Shown: positions 1 to 13,158, counted from the stretch's first letter. The stretch is 64,000 bases of DNA from Zonotrichia leucophrys gambelii (GCF_028769735.1 NC_088170.1:43754585-43818584); one strand, 5' to 3'. Made by a program: numbers and translations. Notes: generated from the letters alone by a model not told the origin.

Positions 1-2093
1 ACTTTGTACAACAAGAAGCTGCGTCTGTGTGGGATGGGATGAGGGAAGGAGACTGAGGAAACCCTGACGAGTAGTTTTTACTGTTTTTCATCCCTACTCC
101 AGCAACCACAGCTAGTTGTGGCACTGCTGTGGATGTGATGGAAGGTTTACACTGTGTAGTAATCTCCTACACAAATTTGTTCCTCTCAAATACCAAAGGA
201 CTGCATTTCAGATCCAATGAAATATGTGTTATAGATGTGTAACAGTGGGGCTGAAGACCTTGACACGCACCACTCATCTGGAAGAGTTTTGTACATAACC
301 ACCCTTTAGGCACTGATGGTGTCCAAAATGTTTTTTCATGATGTACCATTCCCTGAGAGCTCCTATGTGTAAGAAGAGCTAGAAAAGTACATTTGAATGA
401 AATAATAGTATTGGTTAAAATGGGCTTGTTAAACTGCATTGATCCTCATTATAGACATTCTCATTCAACATTAAAACAGCTCTAATTCAATTTAGTTTGA
501 CCCATTTTGGCAGTGAAGTAGAGAAAACTGACTTGCATTCGTTAAGTGCCCAGACAGTGCCAAATTCAGGCCCTGGGCCTGTGCAGACATCCTAGACATT
601 GCCTGCACATATCCAGATTCCTCTCCCAGGCTGGATATCCCTTAGATCAGCTTGGGCCATTTCTCTCTTTGAAGTGTCTGCGGGGGTTTCACATGAGAAT
701 GTCTCTGATGGTTGTCTGTTTACATCAGGAAAGATTAACCAGTTGAACTGCTATGGCTATGGTGTTTATCTTACAGACTGTTTTAGCCTCCTTCTCTTGT
801 GAAATATGCACCATAGAATATGTTTTTCTATGATTATTATAAGAAGATTAGAGTACTCCTAGAGATGTTTATACTTCAATGGATAAAACCCAAGCAGATT
901 ATTCTGTCAGAATTTAAGAGACAGATATCAAGAAGGATCATGAAGCCTTCAAACATCTTGACTCTGTTAAGACATTTTGGTCTACTATGGGACAGTTCTA
1001 TCCCTTTACAAATACACTACTGTGAGAGAACTCATCTTACAGTGGAGGATGTTGTGCTAGAGCACTCAGATCACCATTTGTCCCAGCATTGATTTTTCTC
1101 ATCCATTTTTCTTAGACCCTTACATCATATGGATCATACCTGGGAGGTGGTGCTGCTCCCTCACGTTATTGCAAAGGAAATAGAGTTATCTTGGCTGGAG
1201 GAAATAACCCCAGGAAACTAGACATAATCCACTTCCAGTCCCTTCCTTTCCCCAGAGATGAAGCAGAAGCAGATAGGCAGCAGCACCCCTGCTATTGATA
1301 GAAGTTCTGGGGTGTAATGGAGGCAAAGGTGCAGGGAGAGAAAGGCCAAGAGAAGTGAGTGTGATGGGTTAGGTTACAGAAGATTATGCAGGATGAACCA
1401 TAAAACTAACAGTAATGATATTCCAGTGATATTGATGATAATTAGTCTGGCTACTGTTTGGATTCTAGGAATTTAGAACTGCTGCTACTATGGAAATATT
1501 TTATAACCATATTAATAAAAATACCTATTCTCTTTCTGAAACATCTTAACAAATAAATTCAAATCAAACAAGCATGAGGAGATGCTATTTTCAACTGAAG
1601 CTAGCAGCTCTGAAGCAGTTTGCTTTTCCTTGTAAATTAGTAGCTGCTAATGTAAAAACTTTTATGGTCTCCAATACTCCTTATGTTTTGCAACAGTAAT
1701 CGTGCTGCAGATGACAGGTAATGCTAAGATGTTAACTACTTGTCCTTTCTCCTTCTGATTTGTGTAAATTAAATTAGGCACATAAATTTATATTAATTTT
1801 TCTGCAGAATTCTTTCCTCTTTCTAAAATGTACAAGCTGTGCTAATTTTTCTGCTGAGATCTGACAGCTACCCCTTTCATGGTGCCTTTGGATTGCTGTT
1901 TTCTCAACAGTGAGAGGGTCTGCTGCTCTTAGGTTGTCTGTGTTCATAGAAACTGGATTCACGCTTGAACAGATAGTGCTCTGTATTATCATTTCTTGGC
2001 TAACCAAATGGGAAAACCAAGATCATCTAACTGCAAAAACAATTGCACGTTTCCTACATTTCTGTAAAGGAACACAAGACAATTAAACCTCAT
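1..2093. other. Unique non-coding sequence
   Basis: I see no exon, RNA gene or recognisable mobile element here. The longest open frames are about 90 codons, lie on both strands and have no domain or compositional signal. Short A/T-rich runs occur but no array. The call rests on absence of signal only. Confidence 0.6.
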
Positions 2094-2160
2094 GGGCCCA
2101 ATCCTGCCTCTAGAAAAATCAATGGAATCCTGGTGATTTTGAATTTAAATTGACTTCTAC
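2094..2160. repeat. Possible ancient amniote interspersed repeat (MITE-like)
   Basis: The segment opens with GGGCCCAATCCTGC and continues with a run containing TCAATGG and later TTGACTTC. From memory this resembles an old palindromic repeat scattered through turtle, crocodile and bird genomes, whose arms carry GGGCCCAATCCTGC and GACTTCAATGG-type blocks. The match is short and diverged. The family name is not certain, and it could be unique sequence. Confidence 0.35.
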
Positions 2161-2564
2161 TCCCTGCTTTTGTTTCATCTGTCCTTTCTTTCTGTGCCAC
2201 AATTAGAAGTGGGAACTCATTTGACTATACATATGCTACCTCTTCTGTCTAAAAAGAACTTTTGTGTCTCCTGGGCCTGCAACAGCTCCCTTCAGACTGA
2301 GTCCAGTCAGGGAGCATCCCAAATCACTTTTAGGGCTTTGCTCTCAAACTTGTTAATAAGTCTCTCAGCCACTAAAGGGACAACAAAGCATCTAACAATA
2401 CTGTCTTCGCATTTCTCTGTTTTTATAAGTACATTTTTCTATTTTCTAAGTATTTTCAAGTGGGTATATATTTTTATCTTTAAGAGTTTCTTTTTCTTGT
2501 ACTAAAGTAATGGAAAATATAATTCCAGAAACTGTTTTCAAATGTATGGAGGATTAGAAGCTGA

Positions 2565-3165
2565 TTGTGAATAATCAGCACAAATTTATGAAGGAGAAAT
2601 CATGCCTGATTAACTTGATAGATTTCTGTTATGAGGTAGCTCGGTTGCTTATCTTGACTTCATCAAAGCTTTCTGCACTGTCTGCCATAAGATCTTCCTA
2701 CAAAAACAGGATAAATGGACAGCAAGCTGGGCTGAAAACTGGCTGAACTGCCATGCTCAAAGAACTGTATTCAGCTGTACGTGTCCAGTCCCTAGCCGTG
2801 AGACCCTAGGGGTGGCTGTTGAGATCAGTGCTCTTTAACAGCTCCATTAATGATCTGGATGATGGAGCAGAGCTCCCTTTCAACATATTAGCAAAGCTCA
2901 GAGGAGTGATAGATAGACCAGATAGATGTCTGTGCTGACATTCAGAGGGCCAGGGACAGGTTAGAGAAATGTGACAGCAGGAACCTCCTGAAGGACAGAA
3001 AATAGAAATGCAAAGTCCTGCACATGGTGAGGAATAACCTCAGCCACCAATACAGACTGGCTGGGAGAAGACTGGCTGGGAGCAGACTGGCTGGGAAGTA
3101 GGTTGGCCAAAAAGCACCTGGGGTCTGGTGCACACCAGTTTGGATGCAAGCCAGCAATATAGTCT
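2565..3165 (+). mobile_element. CR1 LINE fragment, reverse-transcriptase region, degenerate
   Basis: This is a dead piece of the CR1 non-LTR retrotransposon, which copies itself by target-primed reverse transcription. Translated on the plus strand with several frameshifts, it gives blocks in CR1 order: KFMKEKSCLINLIDF, then a block like the conserved AFDTV..HNIL stretch (relic near 2665-2690), then WAENWLNC, an ..INDLDDGAE.. relic (2838-2872), and CKVLHMVRNN plus HQYRLAG (3008-3066). Both element ends are missing. The copy is out of frame, carries stops, and contains a small 15-bp tandem repeat. Subfamily cannot be assigned by eye. Confidence 0.8.
3054..3100 (+). repeat. Three-copy 15-bp tandem repeat inside CR1
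   Basis: The unit AGACTGGCTGGGAGC recurs three times with small changes. It sits directly after the CR1 HQYRLAG block, so CR1 codons for RLAG-like residues have been triplicated. CR1-like sequence resumes downstream near ATGCAAGCCAGCAAT. It looks like a local slippage duplication. Confidence 0.75.
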
Positions 3166-6100
3166 TGAAGTAAGGAAGGGTAAGGGAATTCTGGGCTGCA
3201 ATTGTTTTGCACCAGACAAAAATATAACTATAGTTGTTATATTTGTTAGATGTATGGTAAATTATTTTGAAGAAAACAGTGACTAAATGAACATATGAAT
3301 CATGGTTCCAAAGAAATACCTTGTCTACATTATGATCAATAGCATAAAACTTCATTTCCTGATATTGCAGGAGTCTCTGATAGAATGCACAATGTTCTGC
3401 AGAAATATGAGTTTAATATAAGGTATGCTTGTGACAGACTGGCTATAGAAGACAGTGGTATATTTAGCATCATTGTCGCATTTTAAGTACCTCAACATAT
3501 GTGAATGCTGTTAGGGCTATCAGCTTCTAAGTTGGACAATCTCAGATGTTGTTGATAAGTCTTTAATCTCTCTGTATAACTGAATCTCTTTATTCGTTCC
3601 AGGAAGTCTCTCTTACTCATTTCCACTTTAACATAGAGTCCTTCTATACATGTTCAAGCCATCTTGGCTACACTCACCCCTTTCTACCTCTCCTGCAGTA
3701 TTTAGTGACAGCTTGTAGGCAGAGCAGTTTCTTAGTTCAGCATGTCTTGCTTGACTAAATGGCCATTGCTTTCCCTGATCAGGGAGCTGGGAAATGTGAT
3801 GAGAACAACTTGCTCCACTGAGCCAAGGACTGCACTGTTAAGATTTAAGTGGTTATTTCTGGGGGACTTCCAAAGACCAGCCAGATAGAAGCTGTCATGT
3901 TGGAGTTGACTAAGCTGGTACCCAGGAATTAATAAACAAATTGCAGTAAAAATTCCTTCTCACTACACTGGCTGAATTAAATTATGTTGTCAGTTTATTT
4001 GTCTGTTAGTTGCTCTTTTGATCCAATTAAGGTTCTTTTCATGAATTTAAAAGAAAGGATCACCTTATTGAATTGTGGGAGACATTTTTTTACCTGGGTT
4101 ATTAATAATGCCTTATATTATTAAATCTAGAAGAAATTTTATAAACTAATTCACTATCACCACAGACGCTGCAGTTCATCTGTTTTATCAGTTAATGAAA
4201 ACAGCTTATTTCTTCTTGAGCTTGATTGTCTCCTAAACTGCTCTTTTGGGCCCAGTCTACCTGATTCAAAAATCAGGTTAAAAGTTCTGTTGTTCTGAAT
4301 GGATCCTGATCAGGCCAGTGGGAGCTCTTAAGACAGGATTAGCCCCTTTCTGGCTTGTATTCATTGGTGCAACACTGCTCTTTCTTAACCAATTGCTGTA
4401 GTGCATCCTAACAACCCTATTTTCTGTATAATTTATACTTCTTCCCAAGAAACAGAAAAAAAAATCACACAAATTAATTTTTCTTCAAAGTTTTCAGAAT
4501 TAAATAGGTCTGTCCAAATCCTTTTAGTTGTGGTTTTAATGATATATTTCACCTTCTTCTAAACTATTTTTTCTCTTCTTCTCAATTTGTGTTTAAAGTA
4601 CAATACACTAAATTTTTAAAAGATGTGGGAAAGGAACATGGACTTAAGGTCATTTAGGGAAAATCTGAAATTAAAACATAACTTTAAAGCATAACCCAAA
4701 TAAACCAAACATTAATCAGAAGAAGAAAATATTAATAAGCCTTTATGAAGAACATATTCCTTTCATTTCCAGGCTAAATCACAGGCCTACCTAGTTGAAT
4801 GCTGAAGATGGCTCATCTGTTAAATAGCTATTGGAGCTATTTGATATATGATGATTAATTACAATATGCAAAGTTTGTCCCAGGCGTACAGACCTCATAA
4901 AGCTGAAGACAACACAAGTGCATTATTAGCTCCCATCACAGTGGTAAAATAAGCCAACTTGACCTAATTATCAATTTTTAAAATATATGGATGGGATTAT
5001 AATGAGTGTTCTGACAGCATGTAATGACAGAATTTAAGTATTCATATTTTTATCTGTAGTCCTTCATTTGGTTTAGTTGGAAAATGTAATGCTTGATTTG
5101 CCAGGAAATCTAGAAATATCGTTCCAGACTCAGATGATTTTTACTGTATTACATACTGAGGCTGCCCCTGGGAAGGTATTTATTTCTTTTCTCCTTGTCA
5201 ATAATGAATGACCCTACAAAGCAGAAACCTTATTAGAATCTATGTTTAATGATTGCCCTAGTGATATGAGTGGTCTGGTAACAAATTGAAATGTCAGACA
5301 CTCTATGACCCTCTAATAATATTGAAATCTGCCAGCCCCTATTACTGCCTTCAAACTGTATTATCCTGTGGTAATAGATCAGCTACTTACCCTAACTAAT
5401 ACAGATACCACCTGGGACACTGCAGAACAATCCTTTTGATGAAAAGAGTCAAAAAAGGAGTGGAACAGTGGGTAAAAATGAGGTATTGTCATAACAAGTC
5501 ATGATGAACCCACTTCATTAAGGTGGAAAAGTACCCGTAAAGAAGGCTGTGATTGATCTTCATTCTGGTGTGTCATCCTGTAAAAAGAAAGAAGTAACTT
5601 TCAAATTTGAAGGAACAGGATTTTGTCTCTCTCATCCTCTCCCTCCCGCTGTCCCTGTTTTAATGGATTATCTTACTCCGTAAGCTCCTTTTATAGGTCC
5701 AAGTGCAATCCAATGTGTCCCAGTATTGCCATAGGAAAAGATACAAGAAACAGAAACACTATTTTGTCATTATTTCCAACAACTCCTTTGCATTTCTACG
5801 TGGAGAGCATGACATTAGTTTTTTCTGTTTCCAAATCATAAAATAGGAGTATCAATAAAAAAAAGTAACCCTTATAATTTTAACAGGGAAAGCAAAAGAA
5901 ACAGCAATTTTAACTATAGGAAAACAGAATCACATCCTTCTTGCTTAGGACTTGTCCCTCTCTCTCTGAATTATGCTAATGCATAGAGGTCATATTTGCA
6001 TGGCATCATTAATTGCTCTTGAATTGGAGATTTGTACATAAATTTATCCATAAGATTAGAATGATAAAGAGAACTGTTAGTAATCTCAGACTGTATTAAA

Positions 6101-7835
6101 GCACTTGATTCTCTTGAAGCTAATGAGAACCTCTCTTTCTGTTGTTGAAGGCTCTGAATTGTGCTTGCCTGTGGGAATCTTTGCCCCTTCCTTATTATGG
6201 AAAAGAAGATGAGGTTAGATAAGAAGTCTGCCAAGTTATAGTTTCTAGGTCCTGCACTTTTTAAAGGGATACCTTTCTCAACCAGGGTATAGCCAGCCCA
6301 AGGTCATCTTTCAAACCTTGTGACTTTCCAGCTGAAGTAACTTGGATTCTGACTCTCTAGCCACTCTTCTGAAATGCTTGGAACATCCACAGGTTGTGCT
6401 TCATAACATACCCAAGGGCACACTTATGGGCTGAGTAGACTCCTCCTGTGACTTTCTGTCTTTCTCCTGCCCATTTCCAAATAACATATCAGCTGATGTG
6501 GGACAAAGTAAATATTTCAATGTTCTTCCCGGGGGAGTCCTGAGCAGAGCAAGAGAGATAGGTAGGAGATTTATATGGAGTCTGAGTTCAGGTTTGCACA
6601 CAGCTGATGTGGGAGCACACCGGGCTTCAGCACTGTGGGATCTGAGCTCTAAAAGCCTCTATACCATAAGCCCCTAGATGAACAATCGGGATTTATACAT
6701 TTGATATATATATATATGACATGCACCACTTGTGTGGAGAGGAACATAAGCCCGTTTCTATGTCTTCTTCCTTGTCCTGCTGCAATCTTCTCAAACAGTT
6801 TCTCCTTCTATGTACTTTCTACCCTGCCCAGTGTCTCCTTGTGTACCTCTATGTTAAGGTTTTGGATGATGCTGTAATCAAATTACTGAATCATAAATCT
6901 CAGTTATCTTTTCTCTAGAAACCATCTAAAGTCACATCCTAGTGCAGGAGGGTCTCTAAAGCTCTTAGTTATAACTGACCCTTACTCATGGCTATAACGA
7001 GAAAGATCAAAGTTATAGCCTGGCTTCAAAAAGATTCCCTGCAGGAACAGAAACCTGGGAGATTTTGCAAGGAGTTTTGTGTGAGGTATAGCTAAATTCA
7101 CCTCTGTTCTGAAAAAAAAAGTGACCTTGTGAAAATAGCTCCATGTTTATTGTCATTTCATCAAACAGGCATAGTTCACAAACAAAAAGATGGCTTTTGT
7201 ATCTACCATTCCTGCAAAGTCACCGTGGGCTTTTACTGTCAGCTGTTAGCTTCCCCCCATTTTGCCTGCCATCAGCAGTAATAAAGACCTGCAGGCCAAA
7301 TGAGTCCCCCTGAGATGGCTGTGTAACACACTGACTTATAATTGTGCTCTCATTGACACCCCTGCAGCTCCCTTAATGTCAGTGGTTTTCTGCCTGATCT
7401 TAGCAAATATTTCACTGAGGACATACAAAAGGTGTGGTAGCTTGCAGCTCTTTGCTGCCTTATTCTGTGAGGAAACAGTAGGGAAAACGAAGTAACCTCT
7501 AGAAATCAATTAAATTTTCATTCTCATGTAATGCATTTCATATTTGATGAATTCTGCAGAAATTCTTTCCATTGTTTAACAAGACTGAACTGCCTCTAAC
7601 TATCTGAAAAATACATAAAAGCTTGATTTGTTTTCCCCCAGGGGCAGCTTTTGATCATGAACTGCATTTGGAAAGGCCCTACCTGACTGTGAAATGTACC
7701 TGAGGACCGGGAGGGCCAGCATGGTCTCACTGTGGGCTGGGTCCTACTCTGACCTGACAGAGAATGCTCCTCAGTTCTGTTCCACCCACTGCCAGGAGCT
7801 CCTGTGAGTTCCCTTTGGAGCTGAAGCAAAGGCAC
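3166..7835. other. Unique non-coding sequence
   Basis: No gene or clear mobile element is seen. There is a short (TA)7 run at 6704-6717. Two stretches, 4800-5060 and 7140-7400, look compositionally quiet and dense in TAAT/ATGCAAA-type motifs; they are discussed as possible conserved non-coding DNA. All open frames are under 140 codons and unremarkable. Confidence 0.55.
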
Positions 7836-7889
7836 CACTTGGGCCTGATTCTTAACTTCAGGCATGAAGTTAAGAATCAACCCCAAGGA
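7836..7889. repeat. Inverted repeat / hairpin with 15-bp perfect stem
   Basis: Arms 7846-7860 and 7865-7879 are perfect reverse complements (15 bp) around a 4-nt GGCA loop. Pairing extends outward imperfectly to 25-nt arms (7836-7860 with 7865-7889, 21 of 25 paired). The left arm starts with a GGGCCTGATTCT-like block, reminiscent of old amniote palindromic repeats, so a MITE relic is the simplest origin. A small hairpin RNA precursor is possible but unsupported. Confidence 0.85.
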
Positions 7890-9476
7890 TCACATACCCA
7901 TTCCACCGAGCACAGATGTGCTAGTGGCTTGAATTTTCAAATTAAAATTTCAAATCTAGCATCCAAGATTGTTTGAGACAAAATGCTTATAAGTTTTACC
8001 ATCTGAGATTTGCTTGGGGACATTTTTTTCATAACATGGAATGTGCTTCCATTCACTTCTGAGTGCAGAAATAGTTAAACAAGGTGTAAATAATGTCAGC
8101 CAAATCAAGAACACACTCACTCATGCTTGCAATTTGTTTTACAGTCTTTGTTCATCTCCGTTGGAACTCTTAACCTGAATAAAATTGAAAGCTCCAGAAA
8201 AAAAATCTTACTGTTTTGTCATGTACCTGATTAGCTTGGTTAGAAACAAAAGGATTTCATAAACATTCATTTTTTTTTTTTTATTTAGCATTCTGTAGTA
8301 ATCCATGTTGTTGAACTGAACATATATTAAGTGTCTTACAGATTTTGTCATACAGTTTTTCATATAGCATAATTTATGATTCTGAATGTCCGTCTGTTTT
8401 AGTAATTCCCTTTTATCCCCAGTGGCCATTTTCACTCTTGCTGTATCTATTGTGGGATGGCATATGCAACCTTTGGGCATGCAGGATATTAATCCATCTT
8501 TGATCACATTCCCCTGTGTATCCTCCCCACAGCTTCCTGATTTTTATCCAGAATGAACTCTGAAACAATTCAACATCTTTATTGTTATTATTATGATTGG
8601 TTCACTTTAGTTGCAGTTGAGAACATGAGGTCAAATAGGTTCTTTTTTAGTTCACTGCTTATTATTAGTCTTTTAAACATTGCTCCTGTACTTTGAAACT
8701 GATTCCATAGAAGTTTCTTCTTCTTTTATTGCTTTTGTTTTTATTTTCCTGAATCTCTGTCTGCTTCATGGAAGCACACACAGCTGAGACACAGATCTTG
8801 TAAACTTAATATGGGTATCAAAGAAGGAAAAGGTTTTTTCTGTCATCACCATCCTATCAATGCAGGGCTGCTTCTCCAAAGTTATCTTGCTCATGGCCCC
8901 TGCTCAAAAAAACATTCCACAAGTAAGATCGTCCAGATATTATGACTAGTTTACACTAGTAAATATTAATTTTTTTTGTTCTTGTATCTTAATAAAGATG
9001 ACAACAGGACTACATGTGTTTCTTTTGCAGGATTGAACTGCTCTTTTTTTCAGGCATTTGTAGGACTTTCTTTGCTGTGGCATACATAGGTTATGGAATT
9101 GTCCTTTGTCACTTTCTCCCATCCTTGAATGTGTTGTTTTCTCTGAGCTCACTCTACTTTGCCTGCTTTCAGATTCTGTATCCCAAATGCCAGAGACAAT
9201 TTACACACCAGAAGCTATCTGCAGCAATTTCACCCCACAAATACATCTGAGTTAGGCGGGTGTCACGTAAATTTTTCTTGGAGCTAAATTGGTATCCCTC
9301 ATAAAACCTGATGGCTTGAATCTCTCTGCTTATGAGCCAGTGCCTCTGCATTTTCAGCCCACAGCCGTGCTACCCTCTGCACCCATCCTGTTGGGAATGC
9401 TCCTATACCATTTGTTGCCCTTTGTTACCTTGAGGCTTTTGCCTTCTATTGAATTTGTGGCTTCCCCCAGCCCAAG
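7890..9476. other. Unique non-coding sequence
   Basis: Nothing recognisable apart from a poly(T) run at 8270-8282. The short open frames overlap on both strands and show no domain. Confidence 0.55.
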
Positions 9477-9664
9477 TTATTCTTCTCTTGTGGCATGCAT
9501 TAGCTTGCATCTTAACAAGCTGAATCTCACTTTGGTATTCTCAGCCTGTATTTCTCTGAGCTGCTCTATATTACATTTCTTGATCCTGACTTGTATAATG
9601 TCTCCCAATTTAGCATCATCTGCAAATTTAATTAATGTGGTTTTATTTTGCAATCTTCATGACT
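9477..9664 (-). mobile_element. Old LINE (CR1/L3-like) reverse-transcriptase fragment
   Basis: Read on the minus strand, about 60 codons are uninterrupted and include TTLIKFADDAKLGD, with the FADD box at about 9614-9629. This is the A-A-D-D-type catalytic box of LINE reverse transcriptases in its CR1/L3 form (KFADDTKL in typical members). The following block ends in RCKLMHATREE, in the position where CR1 has NKAKCKVLHLG. Nearest relatives are CR1 or the older L3 group. Flanks are too diverged to set the element's limits. Confidence 0.65.
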
Positions 9665-10802
9665 GTCAATAAAGGTGGTAAAGTAAATATTGGTCCTACT
9701 TTAGGTCTCTGTGGCTCTGCACTTCCCCCTTCACATCCATGCCTGATTCCCCTGCCCCTCAGACTCTCTGGGCTGCAGTGCCTGGCAGTACTCTCTCCTT
9801 TGTGGACTTCCACATAAATCTAGTCTGTATGTTAATTTGCTATATAACAGGTTCACCAAAATCCATATCTGTAATATAGACAGTACTTCAGACATCCAGA
9901 GGCTGAGGAAACATCACAGAATGGAGTGATGAGTTATGTCTGATAGGTCTGCTACCCAACTCTCTTGCAATACTTGCATTAGATCATGGTAGTGCACCGC
10001 ATGTCTTGAAACAAGTGTCAACCAAATTTTGACTTCGGATTGGTTTTGATAAGCATGTGGGATATTTTCCCCTCTATACATAGAAGGCAGTTTTTAGTGT
10101 GGATTCAAGTAGACCACATCATCTGTAAGGCTGTTACCTTAAGGGTAGCCCCCATCATCTGGACACTCATTCTATCAAGAACAGGCATCTTGATATTGCT
10201 CCACAGCAAGGGGTGAACAGCCAGTAGGAATTCCTTGTTTGAGTGTGACTTTGCTGACATGGTTTGCTATCATGACTGAAAAGCCATCTCACTAAGCAGC
10301 ATAGAATCCAATCGTACATGGAAATTCACTGGCAAAGTAAACTGGTTTTACAGAAATTGTCCTCAGAGGGTTCATAGAGGTTATAGCAGAAGATTGAAGG
10401 GGAAAATATTTTTTGGGTTTTTTTCCTTTTACATAAGACATGTCTTTCAAAGAAGGCTTTATTCAAGATTAATAGGTACTTAGCAACTTTTTATCTCAAC
10501 AAATATATACCAGATATTTAGGCCAATAACAGAAGGAAAAGAGAGAATGAGTAATAAATATATGGTGATATAAGTATTATCAGCAATGAGAGCTGCTTCT
10601 GGTCCAGTTACCAGTAGTAGGATCATGCCATTTTAAAGCTGTGGAAAGCACAAAAGAAAGAAGAAATTGGGATGAAAGCCAGAAAAAAGGTGATCTAGAA
10701 GATGGGTCACTAGTTTACATCTTCCAGTTTTCTGCAAAGCCCCAGCCCATGGCCATGCCCTCTGCACATCACACAACCTCCTCTACAAAATAGATCAATG
10801 TC
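9665..10802. other. Unique non-coding sequence
   Basis: No recognisable feature. Some of it may be further decayed LINE sequence upstream of the FADD-bearing piece, but I cannot support that from motifs. Confidence 0.5.
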
Positions 10803-10905
10803 ATAAAATCATGGAATCATGGATTGGAAAGGCCCTTGAGGATACCATCTAGTCCCAATCTCCGCCACCATAGGGGATGCCACCCACTAGATCAGGTTGC
10901 TCATA
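10803..10905 (-). mobile_element. CR1 LINE 3' end, minus strand
   Basis: On the minus strand the segment ends with ...AAGGGCCTTTCCAATCC followed by tandem ATGATTCC/ATGATTTT octamers, the short 3' terminal repeat used by CR1 in place of a poly(A) tail. Upstream (10850-10905) is the CR1 3'-UTR block that reads CCACTAGATCAGGTTGCTC on the plus strand. This is a 5'-truncated, roughly 100-bp copy, the usual fate of CR1 insertions. Confidence 0.85.
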
Positions 10906-13003
10906 ATCACAGACTAATTTGAGGCCTGCAGATAGCAGCATGATCAGGCAGTAGTTTTAGCTTGAAGCTATCTGCTAGGTCTTCCAAAGGCAAACATAGT
11001 TCAAGTACTTAGTAACTAATGTCTTCCCTTTCCTAGTAAGTGAAATTTTAATAAAGGCAATTTACTCAGAGATTATATTCAATTATGCACAGATAAATTT
11101 CTAGGTACTACCCCCAAAATAATCAGTCCCCAGTCACCCTCTAACTGTGGTGCAGAGTTTTGCATCAACCAAGTACTCATGACTAGTAGAAAGTATAAAA
11201 ATCCTGCGGAATTTTATGCCTGTGTAGCTATTCGACTTTCCTACCTATTATTCTGTTGTGAAAAATAGATTAAACCTCAGCAGCATATTTCAGTCTCTAG
11301 ACATTTTTGTGCCTGTTTTTTTTTAAAACATCTTTTTCTATTTTGCTTTCTCTCCCTCCTTTTTTTTTTTTTTTCATTGACATATTTATAAATGTTCTTT
11401 TCTTTTCCTCTATACCTGTAGCTGGCATTTACCTCAACTTTTTTTGTTCTCAGCTGTGGCTGAATATTCTTGCTTCATTGCCTCCTTCCTTCTTCATTTC
11501 CAGTTGACAGCATCATAGTAAAGACGAGCTAAAAAGAAAATTGGAAACGCTGCTTACTTCACCACTATGCACTAAGTGCCCCAGCTATGCAGTCTCGCAG
11601 AGAAGCTCACAATGAGATCATGCTGCACCACAGACAGGTCTTTTCTCTCCAGATCTCAACCTATCTTGCAGGAGCAGCTGGTGTTTAGCATTGCTGTTTT
11701 GTTGCTGTGCAAATTGGCCTTGAGCAGATTGATACAGGACAAGATTCACTCTATCACATATACATTTTAAATCTTATTTCTTATTCATCCCTACTTATCA
11801 TCCTGAGGTAAGTCCTGATCCTTTCCCATCAAACATGTAATGCTTTTTCCGACTAGGTGAGTTGAGAATGACTTCTGGAGGATGGACCTCAGAGTGGGTT
11901 GCAGGTATTTGTCATAGAACTGTGTCCTGTTTCCACAGGTCTGGGCATGGGAAACTGCAAATCTACGAGTGTGCCTGATGGTGGTCAGGTATAAATCATC
12001 ACAAAACTGTCTGCTGCTTTAATGTCCTCCTTCCATTTTGGGAGTATTTCTGGAGGAGGAGGCAGAAAGTGAGTAAATAACAGAAGGAATGACTTCATTT
12101 TTGCCTGATCTGTAAGGTCTGTATCTTTCTGAGCAGTGAGAGTTATTTTTAGTGATTTGCATCACTGCTCTTGGCAGCCATGGCAACTAAAATCCTCTTC
12201 TACCCAGCAAAAACAGGGAAAGGACAGAAGACAACTTCACTCTTACCCTGCCCTCACTTTCCTGGTTTCTGTCCTCCCCAGTGCAACAGGTTTAAGTTTT
12301 CCATTTTGAGCCTAACACATTTACCCTTATATCTCCTGCTTCACCATAACCTGGAGGAATGAACTCTGGCAGTGAGGTTTCCCAGTTCTATACTTTGTTG
12401 TGTTTGCTGTGTTGCCAGCTCAGTCTTGGATTAGCATTTCAATGAGACGCACACAGACCATGAGGTGAAACCACAGCCTGTCCTATGGCAAGTGCCAAGC
12501 CCAGACTTCTCCTTACTCATCCAGAAACCATGGCTTCTTCTCAGTGATAAAGTTTCTAGGTTTGAAAACAAAGGCTTTTTGCCATAAAGTACTTCCTTTT
12601 AAAAAGCAGAAAACTAGATGCATGTGAATGGAATGTGCTTTGGTATTTCCTAGCAGAAGAGGGAAGAATGAAGAAATTCTTCTGTATTTTTTTCCACTTC
12701 TGTATGTGTAAGTCTGCCACCCACTGCCTGTCAACACTTCCTCACAAGCTGCCAAACAACTTGTCCAAACAGGACAAGGTAACATCCTTCAGTCTCTATT
12801 GACTTGGAAGGATCATATCGAACAGACTTGAAGTGAGATTCCTTGTCATATTACCAGTACCCTCCCCCAGTGTAATAATTACCATACTCAGTTCATTTAT
12901 AAACCTCTCAAACATTGTCTGTTATCTGTGAACGTCTTTCTATGAATGATTGTTTTTCCTGTATGAAAATGGAACATTTCATACATGGATGGAACAAGCA
13001 TCT
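10906..13003. other. Unique non-coding sequence
   Basis: No gene or clear repeat is seen. There is a pyrimidine-rich, T-run segment at about 11310-11410. Open frames are short and unremarkable. Confidence 0.55.
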
Positions 13004-13064
13004 TGATGCTTTGAGAGGCTGCCCAGAACAGAGGCTAGGGAGAGTTAAAGGAATAAAGTAGGTG

Positions 13065-13070
13065 TTTATT
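13065..13070 (-). other. LTR polyadenylation signal AATAAA
   Basis: Reads AATAAA on the minus strand, followed by an R/U5-like tail of about 60 bp to the LTR end. It supports the orientation of the LTR. Confidence 0.7.
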
Positions 13071-13158
13071 AAAAGGCCTCCAAAGGACACACCTTGGGCA
13101 GTACCAGAGCCTGGCTGTGGCTGCACCCAAGATGGGTGCTGGGTCACACCTTTTCACA

